A stretch of DNA of 64,000 nt from the NCBI RefSeq assembly GCF_013394595.1, contig NZ_CP053348.1:62001-126000 (forward strand). Reading direction: 5' to 3'. Origin of the DNA: Winogradskyella forsetii (GTDB lineage: Bacteria; Bacteroidota; Bacteroidia; Flavobacteriales; Flavobacteriaceae). Below, in pieces: positions 57,219 to 64,000 of the stretch (position 1 is the first letter of the stretch; every line of letters starts with the position of its first letter). A program made the translations under genes and the position numbers. Under the pieces are notes generated by a model. It saw only the letters and a list, made by a program, of their open reading frames with translations, was not told the DNA's origin and did not search any database.

Positions 57219-57692
57219 ATGAGTAAAGTATCTTATTACACCGCTGAAGGTTTAAAAAAATTACGGGACGAGTTAAACCAACTTAAAGATGTAGAACGTC
57301 CTAAAGCCTCACAAGCTATTGCAGAGGCAAGAGATAAAGGGGATTTAAGTGAAAATGCAGAATACGATGCTGCCAAAGAAGCACAAGGTATGCTAGAAAT
57401 GAAAATTTCTAAAATGGAGGAAGCCTTATCTGGAGCCAGAATTATAGACGAGTCGCAATTAGATTTGACCAAAGTTTTAGCTTTATCAAAAGTGAAAATA
57501 AAAAATCAAACCAATGGTATGGAAATGACCTATACCTTGGTAGCGGAAAGTGAAGCTGATTTAGCGTCTGGTAAAATCTCTATTAATTCGCCAATAGGAA
57601 AAGGTTTATTAGGAAAATCTGTAGGAGATACTGCAGAAATTCAAGTACCAAATGGCACGATGAAGTTTGATATATTAGAGATTTCACGATAG
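57219..57692 (+). CDS. greA: Transcription elongation factor GreA
   Basis: Rescues backtracked RNA polymerase by promoting transcript cleavage. The 157-aa protein has the N-terminal coiled coil with the acidic tip (ARDKGDLSENAEYDAAKEAQ, about 34-53) and the C-terminal domain ending GTMKFDILEISR. Directly after it, a second copy of that 3-prime tail occurs at 57744-57788 with only synonymous changes (see the separate entry). A terminator follows at 57828-57857. Confidence 0.97.
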   Translation: MSKVSYYTAEGLKKLRDELNQLKDVERPKASQAIAEARDKGDLSENAEYDAAKEAQGMLEMKISKMEEALSGARIIDESQLDLTKVLALSKVKIKNQTNGMEMTYTLVAESEADLASGKISINSPIGKGLLGKSVGDTAEIQVPNGTMKFDILEISR

Positions 57693-57723
57693 AAACATCA
57701 ATGTTTAATACCATTCTACCTCT

Positions 57724-57749
57724 GTTCGCTCAGCGAAGTCGAAGTGAAC
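57724..57749. repeat. Dispersed repeat joining two greA tails
   Basis: GTTC and GAAC arms enclose CGCTCAGCGAAGTCGAAGT. It lies exactly between the greA stop and the second tail copy. Confidence 0.7.
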
Positions 57750-57788
57750 GGTACCATGAAATTTGATATTTTAGAAATTTCAAGATAA
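57744..57788 (+). pseudogene. Duplicated 3-prime tail of greA
   Basis: Reads VNGTMKFDILEISR and stop, matching the last 13 residues of GreA. Eight of the 14 final codons (stop included) differ from the intact copy, and every one is synonymous (for example CGA/AGA and TAG/TAA). No start precedes it, so it is a remnant and not expressed. Confidence 0.85.
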
Positions 57789-57827
57789 TTATTTACGGAT
57801 TAGACAATAATCTTGTAGATATCTCCT

Positions 57828-57857
57828 AAAAAGATTCCTTATTACAGGAATCTTTTT
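57828..57857 (+). terminator. Terminator after greA
   Basis: A 12-bp stem AAAAAGATTCCT (57828-57839) with AGGAATCTTTTT (57846-57857), 6-nt loop. Confidence 0.92.
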
Positions 57858-57888
57858 ATATTTATAGAAGACTCAACAAAACTTAAAC

Positions 57889-58278
57889 ATGGCAACACTC
57901 TTCACGAAAATAATTTCAGGCGAAATACCGTCTTATAAGGTTGCCGAAACTGAAGCGTTTTTTGCGTTTTTGGATATTAACCCCAATTCCAAAGGGCATA
58001 CACTTTGTATTCCAAAAAAAGAAGTCAATAAAATTTTCGATTTAGATGAGGATACCTACTTAGGATTGATGGAATTTTCTAGAAAAGTAGCTATCGCTTT
58101 AGAAAAAGCAGTGCCTTGCGAACGTATTGGAATGTCTGTAATTGGTTTAGAAGTTCCACATGCGCACGTTCATTTAATTCCACTTCATACTATGGATGAT
58201 GCTCGTTTTTCAAACAAACAAAAATTAGAGCCTCAAGAATTCGAAGCTATTGCAAAGAAAATCAGCTCTTTTTTATAA
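57889..58278 (+). CDS. HIT family protein
   Basis: A 129-aa nucleotide-binding hydrolase. The histidine triad is PHAHVHLIPL near 91, and it starts with MATLFTKIISGEIPSYKVAE. Members hydrolyse dinucleoside polyphosphates or AMP derivatives. Convergent with the zinc-ribbon gene, 1 bp apart. Confidence 0.94.
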   Translation: MATLFTKIISGEIPSYKVAETEAFFAFLDINPNSKGHTLCIPKKEVNKIFDLDEDTYLGLMEFSRKVAIALEKAVPCERIGMSVIGLEVPHAHVHLIPLHTMDDARFSNKQKLEPQEFEAIAKKISSFL

Positions 58279-58279
58279 A

Positions 58280-58636
58280 TTAAATTGAAATTATTCCGGT
58301 AGCGAATAAGATAGTGGCAATTAAAACCACAATTACAAAAACTAGTATTCCCCAAGTAATTGGTTTCAGCTTAGTAGATTTAGGTTTCGTTTTAAGTCCT
58401 CTTTTGTGGTAATCTACAACACGATCAATGTCATCGGTCCACATAATAGGAAAAATTTGTACTTCACAGTTAAGGCAACGCAACTCACAAGCCGTCTCAT
58501 TTGTAATGGCCTTATGGAATTTAGATTCAGTTAAGTTTTGTTTAAACGTGAGTTCTAAACTGTCATTAGAATAACATTCTGGACAGTTATTGCTTAATCT
58601 GGCTTCTTTTAAAGTGAAAAATCGTGACGAACTCAT
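58280..58636 (-). CDS. Small zinc-ribbon membrane protein, unknown
   Basis: A 118-aa protein. Two Cys pairs (CPEC near 18 and CLNC near 55) suggest a zinc ribbon. A short basic linker and a single membrane helix (GILVFVIVVLIATILFAT) follow at the C-terminus. I chose the ATG at 58634-58636; an in-frame TTG two codons upstream is less likely. A TAAATTTG box ends only 4 bp upstream, so the mRNA may be leaderless. Function unknown. Confidence 0.7.
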   Translation of the reverse strand: MSSSRFFTLKEARLSNNCPECYSNDSLELTFKQNLTESKFHKAITNETACELRCLNCEVQIFPIMWTDDIDRVVDYHKRGLKTKPKSTKLKPITWGILVFVIVVLIATILFATGIISI

Positions 58637-58639
58637 GGC

Positions 58640-58647
58640 CAAATTTA
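58640..58647 (-). promoter_or_regulatory. -7 box close to the zinc-ribbon gene start
   Basis: TAAATTTG on the minus strand; the expected transcription start falls at or inside the ATG. Confidence 0.45.
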
Positions 58648-58698
58648 AACTAAAATTTTGATAGTTTTGGATGTGAACTTTCAGGTTTTTAAACTTTT

Positions 58699-58733
58699 GT
58701 CATTCAGAAGGAACGTAGTGACTGAAGAATCTC
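58699..58733. repeat. Left inverted repeat of the GIY-YIG unit
   Basis: GTCATTCAGA at 58699-58708, CGTAG at 58714-58718 and GAAGAATCTC at 58724-58733. It abuts the GIY-YIG stop codon. The inverted counterpart is at 59082-59108. Confidence 0.8.
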
Positions 58734-59039
58734 TTAGATAGTCTCGTTTAAAAATTCCCACTCAGCATTAAATTGTGAAATCAAGTATTCTTTTTTCTTA
58801 CGACTCCAGCCTTTAATTTCCTTTTCTCGTTTTATAGCAGTTTCAACGTCAAAAAAAAGCTCATGATAAATTAAATAAAAACATCTATACTTTTTAGTAA
58901 AAGCTTTTGAAAATGGCTCTGGATTATTATGAAAATATAATCTATCTTTAAGATTGTTTGTGACACCAGTATATAGTACGGTTTTTGTTTTGTTTGTTAG
59001 GATATACACATAGTAATTGTGATTCCCTATAGTTTTCAT
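58734..59039 (-). CDS. GIY-YIG single-domain nuclease
   Basis: A 101-aa protein of the UPF0213/YhbQ-like GIY-YIG family. YYVYILTNKTK and VLYTGVTNNL are the GIY and YIG strands (YTG here), followed by Arg in LKDRLYFH and Glu in AIKREKEIKGW, the expected catalytic set. Stand-alone members are structure- or nick-specific nucleases of mostly unknown role. It sits between inverted repeats, and its stop codon is in contact with one of them. I recall many copies of such genes in Flavobacteriaceae genomes. Confidence 0.88.
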   Translation of the reverse strand: MKTIGNHNYYVYILTNKTKTVLYTGVTNNLKDRLYFHNNPEPFSKAFTKKYRCFYLIYHELFFDVETAIKREKEIKGWSRKKKEYLISQFNAEWEFLNETI

Positions 59040-59081
59040 GCTTTCAGAATAATTTTAATTCATTGATTAAGTAAACATATT

Positions 59082-59108
59082 GAGATTCTTCGCTACGCTC
59101 TGAATGAC
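59082..59108. repeat. Right inverted repeat of the GIY-YIG unit
   Basis: GAGATTCTTC at 59082-59091, CTACG at 59093-59097 and TCTGAATGAC at 59099-59108. It is the inverse of the left repeat, and ends 2 bp before the histidine-kinase stop codon. Confidence 0.8.
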
Positions 59109-59110
59109 AA

Positions 59111-60262
59111 TTAAACCTGCTTCAACATAATTTGAATCGTCGTTCCTTTACCAATTTCAGAAGTCAACACTTTTATTCTTCCGTTGTGATAATCTTCAAT
59201 AATACGCTTGGCTAAAGACAAGCCAAGTCCCCAACCACGCTTTTTGGTAGTGTAACCAGGCTCAAATATTTTAGTATAGGAAGACTTCGGAATCCCTTTT
59301 CCGGTGTCTGAAATATTGATGAATACTTGGTTTTCGAGCTGTGATAATTCCAGTTTTAAATCGCCTTTGCCTTTCATGGCATCTATGGCGTTTTTGACCA
59401 GATTTTCAATGGTCCAGCTGTAAAGTTGTTCGTTGAGGTTAATAGATATTTCCCTTTCAGGAATTATAATTTCAAAATTAATGAGCTTGGAAGAACGTGC
59501 TTTTAAATACGCATAAGACGATTTGGTCACATCAACAATATCCATCGATTTTAATGTTGGCGCAGAACCAATTTTACTAAACCGTTCAGTTATGGTTTGA
59601 AGCCGGTCAATATCTTTTTCGATTTCAACAATATATTCAGGATTTACATTTTCGGTTTTCAATATTTCTGTCCAACCAACTAGAGAAGATAATGGTGTCC
59701 CAATCTGATGGGCTGTTTCCTTTGCCATACCTGTCCAGAGTTTATTCTGATCTGCAATTTTAGAACTTCGATAGAAGAAATATGCAACGGCAGCAAACAG
59801 AAAAATAATAAGCATTAAAGCTAAAGGGTAATATTTTAGTTTGTTTAATAATGGGGAGTTACCATAGTATAATGTAGATAATATTTTGTCCTTATAGCGT
59901 ATTTCAATAGGCTCATTTTCATTTTTAAATTTTTCAATTAATTTAATAAGGTAAAGTGAATCCTTTGCTTTTTCTTCATCGATATTATTATGCTCCATAC
60001 TCCCATCTTCGCTAACTTTTATCATGGGTGTAGACGTATTACTTTTTAATATTTCTAGCGGCAACTCCCCAATATCTGCATTAAGATTATCGGTTTTACG
60101 CATTTCTTTTTGGGCAAATGACCAATTCTTCATTTTAGAACGTTCTTCGGCCTTAAAATTTTGAAAAAACGTATAAGTATTCCAAAGAATAAGAGAAATG
60201 ATAATAAAGGAAGACACGACAATAATCCAACGGATTGCATTTCTATTTAAGCTAAAAGTCAT
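59111..60262 (-). CDS. Membrane sensor histidine kinase
   Basis: A 383-aa kinase with membrane helices near 13-33 and 143-163 enclosing a periplasmic sensor of about 110 aa. The phosphorylated His is in AHQIGTPLSSL near 186. The ATP-binding domain shows NLVKNAIDAM (N box), DTGKGIP (G1) and GWGLGLSLAK (G2). No response regulator is adjacent, so it is an orphan; signal and partner are unknown. Confidence 0.93.
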   Translation of the reverse strand: MTFSLNRNAIRWIIVVSSFIIISLILWNTYTFFQNFKAEERSKMKNWSFAQKEMRKTDNLNADIGELPLEILKSNTSTPMIKVSEDGSMEHNNIDEEKAKDSLYLIKLIEKFKNENEPIEIRYKDKILSTLYYGNSPLLNKLKYYPLALMLIIFLFAAVAYFFYRSSKIADQNKLWTGMAKETAHQIGTPLSSLVGWTEILKTENVNPEYIVEIEKDIDRLQTITERFSKIGSAPTLKSMDIVDVTKSSYAYLKARSSKLINFEIIIPEREISINLNEQLYSWTIENLVKNAIDAMKGKGDLKLELSQLENQVFINISDTGKGIPKSSYTKIFEPGYTTKKRGWGLGLSLAKRIIEDYHNGRIKVLTSEIGKGTTIQIMLKQV

Positions 60263-60448
60263 TAGTTAATTTTAATTCATGTGTTTATAATTATTGCTTT
60301 TCAAGGTCACATGCTGTTCGCTATTAATCGTTACATGCGATTAGAAAACTATAATTATGCTCGTTTCAATTTTAAATATAATGTAAATATGTTGATATTA
60401 TTGTGCTTTAATATGCCCAAAATACTTTCGTCAGCAACTCAATATAAT

Positions 60449-60456
60449 TATATTTG
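60449..60456 (+). promoter_or_regulatory. -7 box of the flavin reductase gene
   Basis: TATATTTG, 20 bp before the ATG at 60476. Confidence 0.55.
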
Positions 60457-60475
60457 TTGAAAATCAATCAAATAC

Positions 60476-61345
60476 ATGCTTTCATACCTCCCTCAGGACC
60501 TGTCAACAGGCGTTTTACACAGTTATTTATTAAGTGCTATTGCGCCAAGACCTATCGCTTTTGCGAGTACAATTGATGCTGATGGTCATCCTAATTTATC
60601 ACCTTTTAGCTTTTTTAATGTGTTTAGTGCCAATCCTCCCATATTGATTTTTTCGCCAGCCAGGCGTGTAAGGGACAATACTACCAAACACACTTTGGGC
60701 AATGTTGAAGCGACCAAAGAGGTGGTCATTAATGTTGTAAATTACGATATGGTGCATCAGGCATCCTTAACCAGTACAGAATATCCTGAAGGGGTTAACG
60801 AATTTGGAAAAGCGGGTTTGACTATGCTTCCTTCAGATATTGTAAAACCGTTTAGAGTCGCAGAATCGCCAATACAATTGGAGTGTAAAGTAAATGAAAT
60901 TGTACATTTAGGAACCGAAGGCGGAGCTGGTAATTTAGTGATATGCGAAGTGGTAAAACTTCATATTTCGGAAGAAGTTTTAAACAAAGATCAAACCATA
61001 AATCAGGAAGCTTTGGACTTAGTGGCAAGAGCAGGTGGAAGTTATTACAGTAGAGCGAACAAAGGCTTTTTTGAAATACCGAAACCATTAGCATCCATGG
61101 GAATTGGTGTTGATAATATGCCAGAGCATGTTAGAAATAGTATGATTTTAACAGGAAACAATCTCGGAATGCTTGCCAATGTTGAAGCTTTACCTAATAA
61201 AGACGAAGTAAATCAATTTGTTGCCGATATTTCTGAACGCTATCCAGACATTAAAACCGCATCGCATAGAGAAAAACATAAACTGGCTCAAAATTATTTG
61301 AGCTACGGAGACGTAAAAAGTGCTTGGAAGTTATTACTTTCGTAG
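60476..61345 (+). CDS. Flavin reductase family protein
   Basis: A 289-aa flavin-binding (FMN) split-barrel protein. AIAPRPIAFASTIDADGHPNLSPFSFFNVF (family strand region in two parts, about 21-50), FSPARRVRDNTTKHT near 60, and EVVINVVNYDMV near 82. The C-terminal 90 residues are an extra helical extension. It may reduce FMN or act as an oxidoreductase; partner unknown. Followed after 44 bp by the DUF3127 gene. Confidence 0.88.
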   Translation: MLSYLPQDLSTGVLHSYLLSAIAPRPIAFASTIDADGHPNLSPFSFFNVFSANPPILIFSPARRVRDNTTKHTLGNVEATKEVVINVVNYDMVHQASLTSTEYPEGVNEFGKAGLTMLPSDIVKPFRVAESPIQLECKVNEIVHLGTEGGAGNLVICEVVKLHISEEVLNKDQTINQEALDLVARAGGSYYSRANKGFFEIPKPLASMGIGVDNMPEHVRNSMILTGNNLGMLANVEALPNKDEVNQFVADISERYPDIKTASHREKHKLAQNYLSYGDVKSAWKLLLS

Positions 61346-61389
61346 TCTCAAAAAAATTAAGAATTATTTAAATTATAGATTAAGCAAAA

Positions 61390-61767
61390 ATGGAAGTACA
61401 AGGACGTATTAAAATGATAGGAGAGACTCAAACTTTTGGTAGTAATGGGTTTAGAAAAAGAGAAGTTGTAGTGACTACAGAAGAGCAATACCCACAACAT
61501 ATTATGGTGGAATTTGTTCAAGACAAAACAGATTTGTTAAACAACTACAAAGAAGGTCAGCAGGTTAAAATTAATATTAACCTAAGAGGAAGAGAATGGG
61601 TGAATCCACAAGGTGAAACTAAATATTTTAATTCTATACAAGGTTGGAGAATTGAAGCGTTACAAGCACAAGCTCCAAGTGGAGATATGCCTCCTGTACC
61701 ACCAACAGAAGCTTTTGAGCCTGTTAGCGATTTAAACGAAGATGATAATGACGATTTACCTTTCTAG
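61390..61767 (+). CDS. DUF3127 protein with SSB-like acidic C-terminus
   Basis: A 125-aa OB-fold-like protein typical of Bacteroidota (VQGRIKMIGETQTFGSNGFRKREVVV near the start in parts). Its tail ends DDNDDLPF, closely like the acidic tip GDDDLPF of the SSB encoded at 41830-42279. That tip is what SSB partner proteins bind, so this protein may use the same partners. Function otherwise unknown. Confidence 0.85.
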   Translation: MEVQGRIKMIGETQTFGSNGFRKREVVVTTEEQYPQHIMVEFVQDKTDLLNNYKEGQQVKININLRGREWVNPQGETKYFNSIQGWRIEALQAQAPSGDMPPVPPTEAFEPVSDLNEDDNDDLPF

Positions 61768-61790
61768 GTTAAGGTCGTAAATTTTAAAAG

Positions 61791-61830
61791 AAAGACTTGT
61801 TTTTTATTGAAAAGCAGGTCTTTTTTTTTT
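61791..61830 (+). terminator. Terminator after the DUF3127 gene
   Basis: AAAGACTTG (61791-61799) pairs with CAGGTCTTT (61815-61823, one G-T pair), followed by a run of Ts. Confidence 0.8.
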
Positions 61831-61856
61831 GTTAACCAGTTCAACTTTAATTGAAA

Positions 61857-61881
61857 AAGTCCTGATGGTTAATCAGGACTT
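61857..61881 (-). terminator. Hairpin with a T-run on the minus strand
   Basis: AAGTCCTGAT (61857-61866) with ATCAGGACTT (61872-61881). On the minus strand a T-run follows, so it would end leftward transcription from the aat leader, where no gene is recognised. Confidence 0.5.
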
Positions 61882-62045
61882 AGTATTGTGGTTTTAGGTT
61901 TGACCTCTACAAACAAATTAAAAAAAAGCAATGATGAACAAAAATCTAATTCATAAAGGTCAACTCAAATATCACTAAAATTCTTTTAGTATCAAAGTGA
62001 AAGTGCTAAATTAACAGCAAAAATGTACGTTATAGATTTTAACAG

Positions 62046-62684
62046 ATGCACTTTCTAACCCAAAAAATTGATTTTCCTGATGTGTCTAAAGCGTCTGCTG
62101 ATGGCCTTTTGGCCATTGGAGGTGATCTGTCTCCAGAACGGTTATTGTTTGCCTATTCCAAAGGTATATTTCCATGGTTTCAAGATGAAGAACCCATTCT
62201 TTGGTGGTCGCCAGATCCGCGGTTTGTTTTGTTACCTGATGATTTAAAAGTGTCTAAAAGTATGAAACAAGTGCTTAAAAAAGACGCTTTTAAAGTGACT
62301 ACAAATAAGGCTTTCAAAGCTGTTGTGGAAAACTGTGCGTGTGCAAAACGCAGTGACCAATATGGCACGTGGATTACTGATGATATGATAAAAGCTTACG
62401 TAAAACTTCATCGACTTGGTTACGCGAAGTCTATAGAGGTTTGGCAAAATAAAGAATTAGTTGGTGGCCTGTATGGTATTGAAATTAACGATAAAGTGTT
62501 TTGTGGCGAAAGCATGTTTACCAAAGTAAGCAATGCGAGTAAAGTGGGATTTATTACTTTTATTCAAAATTCAAGTTATCAACTTATAGACTGCCAACTG
62601 CACACTAAGCATTTGGAAAGTCTAGGTGCGAAAAATATGCCTAGAAACGAATTTATAAAATACCTTAAACCTTTTTCGTTATAA
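62046..62684 (+). CDS. aat: Leucyl/phenylalanyl-tRNA--protein transferase
   Basis: Adds Leu or Phe to the N-termini of proteins starting with Lys or Arg, marking them for ClpAP in the N-degron pathway. The 212-aa protein shows GGDLSPERLLFAYSKGIFPWF near 26-46, WWSPDPRFVL and the GESMFTKVSNASKVGF near 155. Complete and of normal length. Its own neighbours are unrelated. Confidence 0.96.
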   Translation: MHFLTQKIDFPDVSKASADGLLAIGGDLSPERLLFAYSKGIFPWFQDEEPILWWSPDPRFVLLPDDLKVSKSMKQVLKKDAFKVTTNKAFKAVVENCACAKRSDQYGTWITDDMIKAYVKLHRLGYAKSIEVWQNKELVGGLYGIEINDKVFCGESMFTKVSNASKVGFITFIQNSSYQLIDCQLHTKHLESLGAKNMPRNEFIKYLKPFSL

Positions 62685-62889
62685 AATTAAAGATTTACTT
62701 CTAAATTGAGAGCATTGCTAATTGAACGATTAATGCTTTACTATAGGATTAATATTTGGATGACCTAAGAAATTTTTAGTAAAAGGTTCTTAAGTCTTGA
62801 TTTTTTTGTTCGTTTTTTCATCAAGGAAAAAATGAATATACTCTATTTTATCTACTAGAAACAAACTAAACCAAAATATAAGAAATGTT

Positions 62890-63453
62890 TTAAACCTCTT
62901 GATACCTGAAACAAGATACTTCATGATCATTTACCATTCCTGTAGCTTGCATGTGGGCATAAATAACCGTTGAGCCTACAAATTTAAATCCACGTTTTTT
63001 TAAATCTTTGCTTATAGCATCACTCAAAGGCGTATGCGCAGGAGCGTTCTTATAATTTTCAAGACGATTCTTTATAGGTTTTCCATCCACGAAACCCCAA
63101 ATATATTTAGAAAACGACCGATATTCCTCTTGAATTTTCATAAAAGCCTGTGCATTGGTAATAGTGGCATTCACTTTTAATCTGTTTCTAACAATTCCTT
63201 TATCTTGCAATAAGGTTTCAACTTTATCGGATGTGTAATTGGCAATTTTCTTATAATCAAAATGGTCAAAGGCCTTTCTAAAGTTTTCACGCTTCTTTAA
63301 AATGGTTATCCAACTTAAACCAGCCTGAAAGGTTTCCAATATTAAAAATTCAAACAAGGTATCGTCGTCATAAACAGGGAGGCCCCATTCTTCATCGTGA
63401 TAAGCTTCATATAAATCATTGCCAACGCACCAACCACATCTGTTTTTATTCAT
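62890..63453 (-). CDS. tag: DNA-3-methyladenine glycosylase I
   Basis: Removes 3-methyladenine from alkylated DNA. The 187-aa protein starts MNKNRCGWCVGNDLYEAYHDEEWG, the family start with the zinc-binding Cys. LILETFQAGLSWITILKKRENFRKAF follows near 45-70, and the C-terminal HD...C zinc ligands lie near the end (VNDHEVSCFRY). I chose the ATG at 63451-63453; an in-frame GTG 24 bp upstream would add eight residues not typical of the family. Confidence 0.96.
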   Translation of the reverse strand: MNKNRCGWCVGNDLYEAYHDEEWGLPVYDDDTLFEFLILETFQAGLSWITILKKRENFRKAFDHFDYKKIANYTSDKVETLLQDKGIVRNRLKVNATITNAQAFMKIQEEYRSFSKYIWGFVDGKPIKNRLENYKNAPAHTPLSDAISKDLKKRGFKFVGSTVIYAHMQATGMVNDHEVSCFRYQEV

Positions 63454-63520
63454 CTTGTAAGGAATTTTAGATTGCACTACTAATGTAACAACTGTTGCAC
63501 AAAAAATGGTAATAGAATCT

Positions 63521-63528
63521 TAATTTTG
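63521..63528 (+). promoter_or_regulatory. -7 box of the thioredoxin-like gene
   Basis: TAATTTTG lies 4 bp before the ATG, so transcription would start at or inside the start codon, giving a leaderless mRNA. Confidence 0.5.
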
Positions 63529-63532
63529 TCAT

Positions 63533-64000
63533 ATGAATACGGACGCACTCACTATAAACGACATTATTTCAGAAAGTCTAAAGAATAGTATGACTTATGC
63601 TGAATACAGAACTTTAGTTTCAACCTTGGTTGAATTAAAATCAACTACTGGAAACGAAAAAACTATTGATTTAGTTGCATATACCCAGCTTAACAACAGA
63701 CGGATGAGACGTTGGGATAAAACGGCTAAAGTTTCTGACGAGATGAAAACAAAAATTGAAAGTTTCAACAAAAAAGTAACATGGTTGGTTATATCTGAAA
63801 GTTGGTGTGGCGACGCAGCGCACATTCTACCAATTATCAATAAAGTGGCGGAACTTAATGCTAATATTGATTATAAAATTGTACTCAGAGATGAAAACGA
63901 TGCGCTTATGAATCAGTTTTTAACCAATGGCGGAAAGTCAATTCCTAAATTAATAATGCTTGATTCTGAGACGAAAAAAGTCCTAAACACTTTTGGACCG
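63533..64000 (+). CDS. Thioredoxin-family protein, cut by window edge
   Basis: Open from the ATG to the right edge (156 codons). The central VISESWCGDAAHILPII near 88-104 has one Cys, not CxxC, followed by NGGKSIPKLIMLD with the cis-Pro. Such single-Cys members act as reductants or thiol-modified proteins; function not known. The C-terminus is outside the window. Confidence 0.85.
   Translation, partial: MNTDALTINDIISESLKNSMTYAEYRTLVSTLVELKSTTGNEKTIDLVAYTQLNNRRMRRWDKTAKVSDEMKTKIESFNKKVTWLVISESWCGDAAHILPIINKVAELNANIDYKIVLRDENDALMNQFLTNGGKSIPKLIMLDSETKKVLNTFGP

Overview
This is a low-GC chromosomal segment from a member of the Flavobacteriaceae (Bacteroidota). The evidence is the content: a type IX secretion (T9SS) sorting domain, gliding-motility genes gldD and gldE, paired TonB-dependent receptors and lipoproteins, DUF4270 and CCC-motif proteins, an atpDC operon apart from the other ATP synthase genes, and many promoters with the Bacteroidota -7 box TAnnTTTG. 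No rRNA, tRNA, CRISPR array, transposase or prophage was seen. The genus cannot be fixed from the sequence alone.

Layout. 1-14.8 kb lies mostly on the minus strand: ileS (cut by the left edge), a 1570-aa secreted adhesin-like protein, radA, two tandem esterase-like proteins whose expected Ser nucleophile is Asp, a flippase-like membrane protein, and panD-panC. At 14.9-19.3 kb a plus-strand operon carries a glycogen-synthase N-domain protein, a DUF4270 lipoprotein and glmS. At 19.5-25.9 kb come a TonB receptor with an SGNH-hydrolase lipoprotein, then atpD-atpC. A LexA-like XRE/S24 regulator follows on the minus strand. 27.1-35.5 kb holds aromatic amino-acid catabolism (hmgA, hppD and a tryptophan 2,3-dioxygenase) mixed with DUF3108, an M23 peptidase and pgi. 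35.6-39.9 kb is a second TonB receptor/lipoprotein pair. 39.9-43.4 kb is the minus-strand mutY-ssb-gldE-gldD cluster, with HU, a 29-aa very basic protein and RNase E/G divergent from it.

46.0-47.2 kb is a small accessory cassette (XRE regulator plus two unknown proteins), followed by ahcY. At 48.9-56.6 kb come an Sfp-type phosphopantetheinyl transferase, a GGGP-synthase-like prenyltransferase, and a probable thiamine-uptake set: a thiamine-binding protein, a PnuC-type transporter, a NadR-like kinase and a TonB receptor under a clear TPP riboswitch. 56.6-64 kb holds housekeeping genes (greA, HIT, histidine kinase, flavin reductase, aat, tag and a thioredoxin-like gene cut by the right edge) and a GIY-YIG nuclease gene lying between inverted repeats.

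The most unusual signals are: a second copy of the greA 3-prime tail that differs only at synonymous sites; the GIY-YIG gene bracketed by inverted repeats; short palindromic repeats that occur in intergenic DNA, in a terminator loop and in frame inside panC and a TonB receptor; the Asp-for-Ser esterase pair; and the unknown XRE cassette with an operator-like palindrome at its start.
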